This document shows positions 1-8,893 of a stretch of 56,842 nucleotides of DNA, piece after piece. Every line of letters starts with the position of its first letter. Position 1 is the stretch's first letter. This DNA is from Kordia zhangzhouensis. Its GTDB lineage: Bacteria > Bacteroidota > Bacteroidia > Flavobacteriales > Flavobacteriaceae. Under the pieces are notes generated by a model. That model saw only the letters and a program-made list of their open reading frames with translations, was not told where the DNA came from and did no database searches. Location: assembly GCF_001005305.1 (NCBI RefSeq), contig NZ_LBMH01000017.1, positions 1 through 56,842 of the forward strand, written 5' to 3'. The translations under genes were made by a program, and so were the position numbers.

Positions 1-41
1 ATGGGTTTATTGAGGGGTACACACCATTGCTGAACCGTATT
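1..41 (-). repeat. Outlying copy of the 31.8-kb repeat unit
   Basis: Read on the minus strand, these bases align almost end to end with one unit of the repeat array at 31831-31873. Shared blocks are cggttc, gcaatgg, gtacccc and tcaa, separated by a few substitutions and one single-base gap. No coding frame runs through it: the plus-strand frame from base 1 stops within 33 bases. It may extend to the left of the window. It shows that the array unit is a dispersed element and not only a local tandem repeat. Confidence 0.6.
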
Positions 42-126
42 GATTGAATACGCATGGAATAGTAGCAGCATGAATAATGCTCGCAACCAAAAAAAATCCG
101 TATCATTGCAGTATTGAAAACACAGC

Positions 127-510
127 ATGTTTGAGCAATTATTTTATAAAACGATTCTAAGCTATAAAGCACAACCTAAAAAGCGGAAACATCAACAATT
201 GATGAGTTTGGCAACCATTTATATTTCTATACTACAATTGAGTTTATTACTGGTATTGTGTGTCGTATTAATCAAAGCTACTCGCAGTAGTTTTTTACGC
301 TTTTATGAAATATATACGCCTATTTTTTATATTGTTTTAGTTTGGATTGTATTGTATTTGTTTAATTCGTTGTATTTTAATGGGAAACGCATGTTGCAAA
401 TTAAAAATAAAGCAATTAAAGAAAGTACCAAGCCAACGGATGTCTGGAAGCTTTGGGCAATTCCAATTATTTTATTTTTATTGAGTTTTATTCTTTTTAA
501 AGCAGCTTAA
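127..510 (+). CDS. Small hypothetical membrane protein
   Basis: This 127-residue protein has a basic N-terminal stretch (about residues 14-24, rich in K and R), then three likely membrane helices at about residues 30-50, 63-82 and 110-125. A basic loop before the last helix suggests it sits in the inner membrane. I do not recognise a family or catalytic motif. It ends 18 bases before the TruA-like gene on the same strand, so the two are probably co-transcribed. The length, hydrophobic pattern and genomic position support a real gene, but the function is unknown. Confidence 0.6.
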   Translation: MFEQLFYKTILSYKAQPKKRKHQQLMSLATIYISILQLSLLLVLCVVLIKATRSSFLRFYEIYTPIFYIVLVWIVLYLFNSLYFNGKRMLQIKNKAIKESTKPTDVWKLWAIPIILFLLSFILFKAA

Positions 511-528
511 AACTGAAAAAAGGTTCTT

Positions 529-1317
529 TTGAAACGAAAACGCTATTACTACTTACTTACACTTCAATACTTAGGATTTCGCTATCACGGATGGCAAAAA
601 CAACCAGATGTGAATACGGTTCAACGTATGACAGAACGCACGTTGGCCTACGTATTTGGTCATAAAAATTTTAAATTATTAGCTGCAGGAAGAACAGATG
701 CAAAAGTATCTGCTAATGAAATTTTGATTGAGCTATTTTTAGATAATGAAAAACTGGATATAGAAGCATTTTTACCTTTATTTGATAAAAATTTACCACA
801 AGATATTCGGGTATTAGACATTATAGAAACAGATGAAAAATTCAACATTATTCAACATCCAAAAGTAAAAGAGTATGTATACTTATTTGCTTTTGGTGAA
901 AAATACCATCCATTTGCAGCGCCATATATGACTAATGTTTTAGGTAATTTGGATATTGAATTAATGAAAAAAGGAGCAAAGCTCTTTGAAGGAACTCACT
1001 ACTTAAAAACGTATTGCTACAAACCTACAGAACATACAGTACTTGAAGGAACAATTGCCCTTTGTGAAATTATTGAAAACAACCTTTTTACAGCTAACTT
1101 TTTTCCAGAAACAAGTTACCTCCTTCGTGTAAAAGGAGAAGGGTTTAAGCGTCATCAAATTCGTATGATGATGGGGACACTTATTTTGTTAGGAAAACAT
1201 GAACTCGATTTAGATTTTATTCAACGTTCTTTACAGCCTAATTCAGACTTGGAAGTAAACTACATTGCCCCAGCTTCAGGATTAATTTTAAATAAAATGA
1301 TTCTAAAAGAGAAGTGA
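529..1317 (+). CDS. truA: TruA-like tRNA pseudouridine synthase
   Basis: Proteins of this family convert uridines 38-40 of the tRNA anticodon stem-loop to pseudouridine. The protein has 262 residues, normal for TruA. The N-terminal segment Y-L-G-F-x-Y-x-G-W-Q (about residues 14-23) is the usual TruA opening. The catalytic aspartate lies in GRTD (residues 54-57), and a later R-H-Q-I-R-M motif matches the family. After GRTD the normal A-G-V-H-A is replaced by A-K-V-S-A, so this may be a diverged paralogue rather than the canonical enzyme. The start is a TTG; no in-frame ATG precedes the conserved region. It follows the small membrane protein by 18 bases. Confidence 0.8.
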   Translation: MKRKRYYYLLTLQYLGFRYHGWQKQPDVNTVQRMTERTLAYVFGHKNFKLLAAGRTDAKVSANEILIELFLDNEKLDIEAFLPLFDKNLPQDIRVLDIIETDEKFNIIQHPKVKEYVYLFAFGEKYHPFAAPYMTNVLGNLDIELMKKGAKLFEGTHYLKTYCYKPTEHTVLEGTIALCEIIENNLFTANFFPETSYLLRVKGEGFKRHQIRMMMGTLILLGKHELDLDFIQRSLQPNSDLEVNYIAPASGLILNKMILKEK

Positions 1318-1358
1318 TTGACGCATTCTCAAAATCATCAAATTTTTAAAATATAGAA

Positions 1359-3536
1359 TTACTCGTGAATTACTTTTTTCTGCAAGATTAATTTCCCGGT
1401 AGTATTATATGCCTTTGCAAAATACATTCCTGTTTGCAATGTAGGCAGTTGTATTGTTTTTTGAGTAGAATACACTGTTTCAGAAAACAATAAACGCCCA
1501 TCGATGGCATACAATTCAAATGTTTTTATTTGCTCATTAGTCGCTTCAATAGTCAGTTGGTTTTTAAATGGAATAGGATACAAGCGTGCATTTTCAACAT
1601 CAAATTCTTCAGTGCTTAATAATCCGTTGAATAATAAGTTTGCTTTTTCAAAAGCATCTTCTCCAATTTTAATCCCTATAATTCGCCCTCTTATATCATC
1701 AATAGGTGGATGAATTCCTCCCCAAATTCTTGATAAACTTGTTTGGTCAGAAGCATCACGATACGTTGCCCATTGCAATGTGAATGGCGCACTAGGTCCG
1801 CGCTCAAATGCCAAGAAATTATCTTGAGGAATGTCAAAAGTTCCCATTCCACCAGGAAAATAGGCATCGCCAGTAATTAATGTCAATACTTCTGCTGCAG
1901 CTCTAGAAAAAGTAGAATGTCCTGAAAGATACCCTGCAAAAGGAGGTGTTACAAAAGTTCCTCGTTGATAGGGCCACCAACGTGTTCCTAAAATCCAATC
2001 GACACCAGCAATATCTTGCGTAGGATCATTGATATAATCAGGGCCTTTCCAAGCATATACTTTAATTTTCCCTACATTTTCATCATTTGTACCAGCAAGT
2101 GGATCGCCGGTTTGAATTAATTCAATATAACCAGGAATTAATGGCAAACCATGCGGATCATAACTAGGTAAGGAAGCATCAGAGCTTTGTCCTTTTCCTG
2201 CCATATAACGAATGGCTGAAATTGGACGAATGTAATCATAATATCCTTTTATTCCCCAAGTGTTTACAGCTGCATCGTGCATTGCTCCGCCTAAAGTTAA
2301 ATACGATTTTACATCCCATTGCAAGTCGTCTAATATTGGGCCTGTTCCGTTCCAACGTTTTACAAGTAATGCATGGTCATTTACATAATTCATGATAGTG
2401 AACCAATGTCCTGGAGGCGTTTCTGAATCTGGCCCGTCTGCCCAAAATTCTGCCAATACACGAGCGTAGTCCGCTTTTTTTACCATTTGTGGAGTATAGG
2501 GCTGATTCGTCACAGGATTTAATGCATGTCCTGTACTAGGATCGCCACCCAAAAGCAGGTCGTAAAATTGTTTGTATTCTGCAAAAGTATCAGGAAAAGC
2601 GGTTGGATCTAAATTCCCTAACGAAGCTGGAGAAATATCAATCATAGTATTATCGGCAGGATCTAAGTGTGAAGACCAAACCGATACTAAAGTAAAATGC
2701 CACTTATATGGATCATCAATACCATCTTCATTAGAATTTTGAATATATTCTGGTGGTCCAGGATTATTGTATACATAACAATTAAATCCTTCGTTAATAA
2801 TTTGCAAATCTTCTGCTTTTAAGGCAAAAGGAGTTACTTGTCCCCATTCTGGACTTAAGAATGCAGGTACATTGGTAGGAAAAACGTTTCCACTTTGATC
2901 AATGTATACATTAAATGCCAAAGGTTGCCATTTATTGGGTTGGATGTTTGTATTGTCTTGATACGTTTGTAAAATTAACGGGTTATTGGAAGGCGAATAA
3001 AATTGGTTTGCATAATCATTTTGCTCATTTGAACCATCTTGCAAACCAAAATTAATGATTTCATTAGCGAGGTAATTTCCAAGTGCAGCATACGAACCTG
3101 CGCTATAATCTGTAGATGTAAAGTTACTATCGTATCCATACGACTGAAACAGTGTTTGAATAGATGCTAAAGAAGAAGAAGCTCCGGGAGAGCTTGCAAA
3201 TCGATGATTTAATAAACGATACATAGCATAGCTCATCATTTCATGTTGAGCTGCAGCTACATCGGTAGGTGTTGTAATTCCATTAAAATTGCATGTATAA
3301 TTCCCGAAATTTTTTCCTAAAAACAAGGTTTCATTAGAGGTAAATACTGCCCAAGAATCGTACATCACGATGGCGCTGTGGAATAAATTACGAGCGTGAA
3401 CTGTAGGACGAGCAAAATCATTACGAATAGCGTTCAATAATTCTTCATTCCATTCACGTGCTACAGAATGTTGGGCTTGAACCACTGGAATGGAAAGTAA
3501 AAAACTCCACAAAAAGAAGATAATAATCTTTTTCAT
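1359..3536 (-). CDS. Secreted vanadium-haloperoxidase/PAP2-like phosphatase with T9SS tail
   Basis: This 725-residue protein has a signal peptide (residues 1-21, ending V-Q-A-Q). The C-terminal half carries the acid phosphatase/vanadium haloperoxidase signature: G-H-S-T-F-S-R at about residue 537 and S-R-I-W-G-G-I-H-P-P-I-D-D at about residue 607, which supply the anion-binding histidine and arginine residues. The last 75 residues form a type IX sorting domain (L-Y-P-I-P-F near its start, then a G-M-Y-F-A-K strand), so it should be exported across the outer membrane. Whether it acts as a haloperoxidase or a phosphatase cannot be decided from sequence. The gene stands alone, convergent with truA. 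Confidence 0.85.
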   Translation of the reverse strand: MKKIIIFFLWSFLLSIPVVQAQHSVAREWNEELLNAIRNDFARPTVHARNLFHSAIVMYDSWAVFTSNETLFLGKNFGNYTCNFNGITTPTDVAAAQHEMMSYAMYRLLNHRFASSPGASSSLASIQTLFQSYGYDSNFTSTDYSAGSYAALGNYLANEIINFGLQDGSNEQNDYANQFYSPSNNPLILQTYQDNTNIQPNKWQPLAFNVYIDQSGNVFPTNVPAFLSPEWGQVTPFALKAEDLQIINEGFNCYVYNNPGPPEYIQNSNEDGIDDPYKWHFTLVSVWSSHLDPADNTMIDISPASLGNLDPTAFPDTFAEYKQFYDLLLGGDPSTGHALNPVTNQPYTPQMVKKADYARVLAEFWADGPDSETPPGHWFTIMNYVNDHALLVKRWNGTGPILDDLQWDVKSYLTLGGAMHDAAVNTWGIKGYYDYIRPISAIRYMAGKGQSSDASLPSYDPHGLPLIPGYIELIQTGDPLAGTNDENVGKIKVYAWKGPDYINDPTQDIAGVDWILGTRWWPYQRGTFVTPPFAGYLSGHSTFSRAAAEVLTLITGDAYFPGGMGTFDIPQDNFLAFERGPSAPFTLQWATYRDASDQTSLSRIWGGIHPPIDDIRGRIIGIKIGEDAFEKANLLFNGLLSTEEFDVENARLYPIPFKNQLTIEATNEQIKTFELYAIDGRLLFSETVYSTQKTIQLPTLQTGMYFAKAYNTTGKLILQKKVIHE

Positions 3537-3593
3537 TTTTTAGGGTATCGAGGTTATACCGTAAACTTAATTAAAAGATTATTTTTATACAAA

Positions 3594-4808
3594 CTATGAG
3601 GTTGATAGTGAAGTAGTTTTTACTATTCTTTTAAGCATTCCTAAAATCATTAAGGAACAACTCCCGCAAATTAAGAATCCGACAAATAGAGGAGAAGCAG
3701 TATTTTTAACAAAACCACCAATGTAAGTAGCAATGGGAACTGCCATAACTGTTGATACAAACCCATTGATAGCAGCGCCAATTCCAGCAATATGTCCTAC
3801 AGGCTGCATGGCTAATGACCGAAGATTTCCGAAGAGGAATCCTATGGAAAAAAATTGCAACCCAAAAAAAGAGACCAAGATGTATACACTTGGATTTGTT
3901 GTACCGTAAAAAAATAATAAATATAGAATAGGTATTGTAGTAAATGCAATCATAAATGCACGTACCATTTTGTACATTCCATATTTTAAAACCAAAGTTC
4001 CGTTTAAAAATGTGGCAAAACCTACTGAAATTGCTAGTGCTGCAAAAATGAAAGGAAACTCTTCTACAAGACCATATTGATTTTGAAATATTTCTTGAGA
4101 AGCACTTAAGTATACCATAAAAGAGCCTGTAATTAACCCAGAAATTAGAGTGAAAGCAATTGAGGTTTTAAATTTTATAAACTCTTTTAATCCATTAATA
4201 AATAATGATTTAGATAGTCTTATCTTATTCTTTGGATGAAGTGTTTCGGGTTGACGTTTCCAGAGCCAAATCATGATGAATAAACCAAAAATTAATTGAC
4301 TATTAAAGATGGATTTCCAGCCAAAAGAGTCCAACATAAGCTTTCCAAGTGCAGGAGCAATCACAGGAACTAGAATAAAAATAGCTACAATAAACGACAT
4401 AATTTTTGCCATATAATCACCGCTAAAACTATCTCGCACCATGGCTATACTGATTGTTCTTGGTGCCGAGAGTCCAATTCCTTGAAGAATCCTACCAAAA
4501 ACCATAAGTTCCATGCTTTTGGCAGTTACACAAATAAAACTCGCAATGACAAATACACCAAAACCAATATAAATAACAGGTTTACGACCAATGCTATCTG
4601 ATAATGGGCCAAAAATCAATTGCCCACAGCCTAACCCTAAGAAAATCATGGTAATCAATAATTGATTTTGAGTAGAATCAGCAGTACCAACTGTAATTCC
4701 AATAGCTTCTAGAGCAGGCAAAATAGCGTCGATAGAAAGTGCTACGATCGACATTAACGAAGCCATTAATATAATGAACTCTGTTTGGGATTGATTTTTT
4801 GAAAACAT
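3594..4808 (-). CDS. Bcr/CflA-family MFS drug efflux transporter
   Basis: This 404-residue protein has about 12 membrane helices and should export drugs in exchange for protons at the inner membrane. The first helix carries the Bcr/CflA pattern S-I-D-A-I-L-P-A-L (residues 25-33). Motif A, G-P-L-S-D-S-I-G-R-K-P, lies between helices 2 and 3 (residues 67-77), and motif C-like glycine/proline residues occur in helix 5 (V-P-V-I-A-P-A-L-G). Length and layout match the drug:H+ antiporter-1 group. The substrate is unknown. The gene lies 58 bases downstream of the haloperoxidase-like gene on the same strand and has its own promoter-like box. Confidence 0.85.
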   Translation of the reverse strand: MFSKNQSQTEFIILMASLMSIVALSIDAILPALEAIGITVGTADSTQNQLLITMIFLGLGCGQLIFGPLSDSIGRKPVIYIGFGVFVIASFICVTAKSMELMVFGRILQGIGLSAPRTISIAMVRDSFSGDYMAKIMSFIVAIFILVPVIAPALGKLMLDSFGWKSIFNSQLIFGLFIMIWLWKRQPETLHPKNKIRLSKSLFINGLKEFIKFKTSIAFTLISGLITGSFMVYLSASQEIFQNQYGLVEEFPFIFAALAISVGFATFLNGTLVLKYGMYKMVRAFMIAFTTIPILYLLFFYGTTNPSVYILVSFFGLQFFSIGFLFGNLRSLAMQPVGHIAGIGAAINGFVSTVMAVPIATYIGGFVKNTASPLFVGFLICGSCSLMILGMLKRIVKTTSLSTS

Positions 4809-4812
4809 TGTG

Positions 4813-4820
4813 CAAAAATA
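4813..4820 (-). promoter_or_regulatory. TAnnTTTG -7 box upstream of the efflux gene
   Basis: The minus strand reads TATTTTTG, a match to the Bacteroidota -7 consensus. It lies so close to the ATG at 4808 that transcription from it would begin at or beside the start codon, giving a leaderless mRNA. No clear TTG -33 element was found. Confidence 0.4.
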
Positions 4821-4911
4821 CGGCTTCTATACGAGGAACTGTATTTTTAATGCAAAAGGTTTGTTAAATATGTATGAACAGATTTAGTATATTCGTTGTA
4901 GATTGTTTGTC

Positions 4912-5631
4912 ATGAAAATTTTTAAAAAAGAACGCTCAAAGTCCATGAATGGGAAAAATATCAAGAAATATGTAAAATATGCCTTTGGAGAAATTATTTT
5001 AGTCGTGATAGGTATTTTAATTGCTGTTGGTATTAACAATTGGAATCAGCAAAATCAATTAAATCAGGCAAACATAGAATTGAGAGAAAATGTAATCAAC
5101 CAGCTTATAGAAGATATCGTAGCTATTGAATCATATGAAAAACAGTTAGATACCTTACAAAATAACTACTTGAATATTTTAGATAAAGAGCATGATAAAA
5201 GCAAATTAAAAAGAGGAAGTGTGATTGAAACCTTGTTGTTTAAAGTGAATACCATGGATATGAATACACATGTTATAAATATGATAGATAATGCAAATTT
5301 GAATCAATCAAAAGCTTCTGAACAATTATTAAATTTAAGTTCTGTTTACAAAATTCACTTAGAAGAAATAAAATCTGTAGAAAAATTAATTTTTGAAACA
5401 ATTACTGAAAATTTAAAAGAAATTGAACGCACACAAGATTGGTATGCAGATTTCATTACAGATTTAATTTGTAAAGAGGATTGTATAAATTATGTCTTAA
5501 CCAATACACAACACAAAGCTCGCATGGCATCTTTACGTTTTTTATATGTAAATGGATATGGGAGTATCATTTCAGAATTAAAAAAGAATTTACTCAAATA
5601 CAAAGAATCATTACAACGAATAGAAGACTAG
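4912..5631 (+). CDS. DUF6090-family single-pass membrane protein
   Basis: The protein has a short basic N-terminus, then K-Y-A-F-G-E-I-I-L-V-V-I-G-I-L-I-A-V with I-N-N-W-N directly after it. This membrane helix and its flanks are the hallmark of the flavobacterial DUF6090 family. The remaining 190 or so residues are helical and charged and should lie outside the inner membrane. The ATG at 4912 is preferred over an in-frame TTG nine bases upstream. The function of the family is not established. Paralogues are common in flavobacteria, and the sequence just downstream may hold debris of another gene. Confidence 0.75.
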   Translation: MKIFKKERSKSMNGKNIKKYVKYAFGEIILVVIGILIAVGINNWNQQNQLNQANIELRENVINQLIEDIVAIESYEKQLDTLQNNYLNILDKEHDKSKLKRGSVIETLLFKVNTMDMNTHVINMIDNANLNQSKASEQLLNLSSVYKIHLEEIKSVEKLIFETITENLKEIERTQDWYADFITDLICKEDCINYVLTNTQHKARMASLRFLYVNGYGSIISELKKNLLKYKESLQRIED

Positions 5632-5681
5632 AAAGAGGTTTTATTATTTTAGTGTCAATATTACTATTTAACATAATATAA

Positions 5682-5704
5682 ATTATAATACATGTATTAT
5701 ATAT
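5682..5704. repeat. Left copy of AT-rich near-palindromic repeat flanking the helicase gene
   Basis: The core ataatacatgtattat (5684-5699) is a perfect 16-bp palindrome. The 23-bp block around it recurs at 8679-8701 with one substitution, on the other side of the helicase-nuclease gene. It could be an att-like or target-site duplication, or a regulator site. Low sequence complexity weakens the case. Confidence 0.4.
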
Positions 5705-5891
5705 TTAGAACTTGAATGCAATTCACGATTTATTGCGCATTATAAAAATTCAAAATGAACTTATCGAAAATGCTAATAAGAAACTTAAAGACGAAATTAT
5801 AGATTTTAAAAAACGTGTTAATTATGGAACTGGGAAGTTTGAGTGAATTAAATTATAGTTATTCTTCAACTAAAGTTATATTACATCAAAA

Positions 5892-8414
5892 TCAACCCTT
5901 TTTTAATTTAACAGGTTTTAAATATTTTTTTCTGAAAGCACTAGGAGTTAAACCTAGATTAACTAACAAATTACTTATTTCCTGATTTGATGCAGAAAAA
6001 CATCCATAATTTATAATCCCATCAACAAATTGTCTTAATATTACTTTAAATAAATTTAATGAGTTTTCATCTATTACTCTAGTTTCCGGACTAGAATTTA
6101 CATTCCAACCTTTAATATTAGGAGGTTGAAGAGTCACTAAGTTATATATAGCTGATGGACCATATAATTTTTTAAACCATTCTCCAGAACCTAATAATTG
6201 ATTTATATTATCTCGAGTAATTTTATCATGAATAGCTCTTGACTTTGCCTCTAAGATTAAGTAATGATTGTCAGTCATAACCCAAAGTACATCTGGTCCA
6301 TTTCCAAACTCTGCTTCTGGTTCTTGAGTATAGAACCCTATAAGTCTACCTACTTCCGCTAGTGAGTTCTCAAATTTTGTGTGAGGAATATCTTGACTAA
6401 AATGAAGGTCTTCCATGAGGCTTTCAAAATACATTTTAAAATCTTGAGAGGTTTCAAATCTTTTTACAAAATTTAATACTTGTGACGACTGTTCCTCATT
6501 AGCCATTATTTTAGTATAATTATGACCATTTTTCGATTGCAACATGTGTGATGTTGTCATAGAGGCTTTAAGTTGAAGATCATTTGATTTTGGAGCATTA
6601 TTAAGATATAAATAATTAGCAGATTTTTCAAAATACCAACCTTTTTGCTTACTTGTTAAATCATTTGAATTTATAATACTTTCTAGAATTATATTGGATG
6701 CTCCTTCATAATCTCTTCTTCTATATTTTTGCATTGCCAATGACTCTACATAAGCTATTTCTAGGTTTTTAACTATTCTACTATCATTTTTATCAACTTC
6801 AACTTCTGACAAAATTCCTGAATGGTATTCTCTCCAACTCATATCTTGAATAAGACATAAATTTGCAGTTTGTTTAATAGTTTCTAAAGAATTAGTTTTT
6901 GACTCTCCGTCTAAGAGAGATAAACCTAATTTTAGTTGTCTACGTGTAACAGGTGTAAAATATTGTAGATTAGATTTGTTACCAACAAATTGTAATAAAT
7001 CTTTACCCATTAAATAAACCGTACAGTAATCACTACCTGATCTTACTGCTCGCCCAAGTCCTTGTTCTATTATTTGAGCTTTTAAAGATGCTTTTACTGA
7101 CTCCAATCTTAATTCTGCATATAATTGTTCATAAGAGCTAAATGAAGGATAACCATCTAAAATTAGTACTCTACACATATCTCCATTTAAATCAACGCCA
7201 TCATAACGATTTACTAAAACATAAAATAATCCTTTTTGAGATTTCAATTTATCTATATTAGTATTTATGCTATCATTATTTATTATTTCAGCACCAACCT
7301 CTTCCCATTTATTAGCTCTTTCCCAAGAAGGAGTAAGCACCATAACATTAATTCCTGATTCTGAATAATCCTTGGCTAAAGACATAATTTGTTCATCAGT
7401 AATCCTAGAATCAAATCTTTGGGGAGCTAGAATTAATCTTTGACCTACATCTTTTCTATCTCTTGGTATTAAAGCATTCTTAATACTATCTTTATCAATC
7501 CCTAGATCTTTAATTAAGTCTATTTGGTCTTCAAATGTTGCAGAGAGTATATACCTATGTTTGGCTTCATTAAAGGCTCTAACATTATGATAAGGAACAT
7601 AAGAAGGAGCTATCTCTATGCCCTTAGGACCAATATAGCAATCATATGATTCCAAATCATCGGCTATTAATCCCCATTTAAAATATAGTTCATCATCATT
7701 ACTAAATTCTCCAATCAATTCAATAAGTTCATTATTTCTTGTTAACCAAGACCAATAAGGGACTTTCAATATTTTAGCATATGGATCACCTTGAATGAGT
7801 CGATGATATGTGCCTGGCGCCTGATACTTTAAATCATCTTCAAATAATTTTAGAAGTCTTTTGCTTAAATCATGTTCAAAGGAAATTGATATTGTTGTAG
7901 CAGTTCTAGCAATATCTAAACACACATGAGCATCATCTATGACTATTGATCCTACATCAATGTTATCTCTATCAAATATTGAACGTGAATTAAATAATTT
8001 TTGAAATGTACATAACAAAATTGCCTTAGAATTTAAAAAATCATCGGGAAAAATATTTCTATTATCATGTTTTTCAACTTCACAAACAGGAATTCCATAT
8101 AAATTAGCTTGTATTTTAGCTTGTTCTAAAAGTTGCTTATCTGGGCATAAATAAAGGCTAGTTCCTACTCCTTCAACCATTTTAGAATAAAGCATTAATA
8201 GACTAACTAATGTTTTACCAGAGCCTGTATTCATCTTACATAGAACATCTCTTTGATTTCTTATATTATGCCAAGAATTTAAAACTTCTTCTTGAATTCC
8301 TCTCAAATATGCATAACCTTCTTTATGAAATAACGTTTGAAATAATTCAGTTGGTTCAAAGTTTAATTCTTTGGGTGTAGTATCTTCTAATTTCTTTTTA
8401 AATATGTTCATCAT
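5892..8414 (-). CDS. SF2 DEAD/DEAH-type helicase fused to PD-(D/E)XK nuclease
   Basis: This 840-residue protein has a complete helicase core: Walker A N-T-G-S-G-K-T (62-68), Walker B-like I-D-D-A-H (159-163), motif III S-A-T (291-293) and motif VI Q-G-L-G-R-A-V-R (451-458). A helical region of about 470-680 follows. The C-terminus carries a PD-(D/E)XK nuclease signature, with G-P-D at 706-708 and E-A-K at 722-724 after a hydrophobic strand. All catalytic residues appear present, so it should be an ATP-driven DNA-processing enzyme with a cutting domain. The design recalls stand-alone helicase-nuclease anti-phage proteins such as Hna, but I cannot confirm homology. It sits alone in an AT-rich insert with noncoding DNA on both sides. 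A repair role is the alternative. Confidence 0.85.
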   Translation of the reverse strand: MMNIFKKKLEDTTPKELNFEPTELFQTLFHKEGYAYLRGIQEEVLNSWHNIRNQRDVLCKMNTGSGKTLVSLLMLYSKMVEGVGTSLYLCPDKQLLEQAKIQANLYGIPVCEVEKHDNRNIFPDDFLNSKAILLCTFQKLFNSRSIFDRDNIDVGSIVIDDAHVCLDIARTATTISISFEHDLSKRLLKLFEDDLKYQAPGTYHRLIQGDPYAKILKVPYWSWLTRNNELIELIGEFSNDDELYFKWGLIADDLESYDCYIGPKGIEIAPSYVPYHNVRAFNEAKHRYILSATFEDQIDLIKDLGIDKDSIKNALIPRDRKDVGQRLILAPQRFDSRITDEQIMSLAKDYSESGINVMVLTPSWERANKWEEVGAEIINNDSINTNIDKLKSQKGLFYVLVNRYDGVDLNGDMCRVLILDGYPSFSSYEQLYAELRLESVKASLKAQIIEQGLGRAVRSGSDYCTVYLMGKDLLQFVGNKSNLQYFTPVTRRQLKLGLSLLDGESKTNSLETIKQTANLCLIQDMSWREYHSGILSEVEVDKNDSRIVKNLEIAYVESLAMQKYRRRDYEGASNIILESIINSNDLTSKQKGWYFEKSANYLYLNNAPKSNDLQLKASMTTSHMLQSKNGHNYTKIMANEEQSSQVLNFVKRFETSQDFKMYFESLMEDLHFSQDIPHTKFENSLAEVGRLIGFYTQEPEAEFGNGPDVLWVMTDNHYLILEAKSRAIHDKITRDNINQLLGSGEWFKKLYGPSAIYNLVTLQPPNIKGWNVNSSPETRVIDENSLNLFKVILRQFVDGIINYGCFSASNQEISNLLVNLGLTPSAFRKKYLKPVKLKKG

Positions 8415-8447
8415 TATATGTTTATTCTTAACTTATAAGCATAAAAA

Positions 8448-8462
8448 TACTAATTATTAGTA
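8448..8462. promoter_or_regulatory. Palindrome upstream of helicase-nuclease gene
   Basis: Arms tactaat and attagta flank a single central T, about 35-50 bases before the minus-strand ATG at 8414. The position suits an operator or a core promoter overlap. No regulator is encoded beside it. AT-rich DNA makes chance palindromes likely. Confidence 0.3.
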
Positions 8463-8678
8463 ATTAAATATCTTACATTTTAATTAAATTTTTAGTATTT
8501 ATATCATTCCACAACTATTCCACTTCGCTCCTACACTTCGGCAAACTCAGTGCAGGCATCGCTTGTGTAAAAATTGTTCCATTACCTTTCGTGAAGAAAC
8601 TTTAAGTAAAAACTTTTATAGAAAAAGTATATAATGAAACTTCGCTTTTACCAAAGCAAAGTTTCATAACGCAAGTAC

Positions 8679-8701
8679 ATTATAATACATATATTATATA
8701 T
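8679..8701. repeat. Right copy of AT-rich near-palindromic repeat flanking the helicase gene
   Basis: The block matches 5682-5704 in the same orientation with one A/G difference at the palindrome centre. Together the two copies bracket about 3 kb containing only the helicase-nuclease gene and noncoding DNA. Confidence 0.4.
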
Positions 8702-8893
8702 AGAAAAATAGCACAATTGTCGTATTTGTAAACCATAATGATATTATGCTATATATCCCAGAACCTTTAGAATTTTCTTTAGAGTATTTTGTACTTGGTT
8801 CATGAACATTTTTTAAGTAGAAATAGTCATTAGTATTTAATTTCCAAAAGTCATTTTTATTAATTACTTTGCTAGTTTGAATAACTAGTAAAA

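Larger units (their letters stand above)
8415..8893. other. 479-bp gap between helicase-nuclease and sensor kinase
   Basis: I see no convincing coding frame. The gap holds the palindrome at 8448, a G+C-richer stretch at about 8522-8572 (cttcgctcc, actcagtgcaggcatcgc) that looks like degenerate flavobacterial intergenic repeat DNA, a long imperfect hairpin at 8634-8667 (arms atgaaactt/aagtttcat and gcttt/aaagc), and the right copy of the AT-rich repeat at 8679-8701. The hairpin lacks a following T-run on either strand, so it is not an obvious terminator. Confidence 0.5.
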
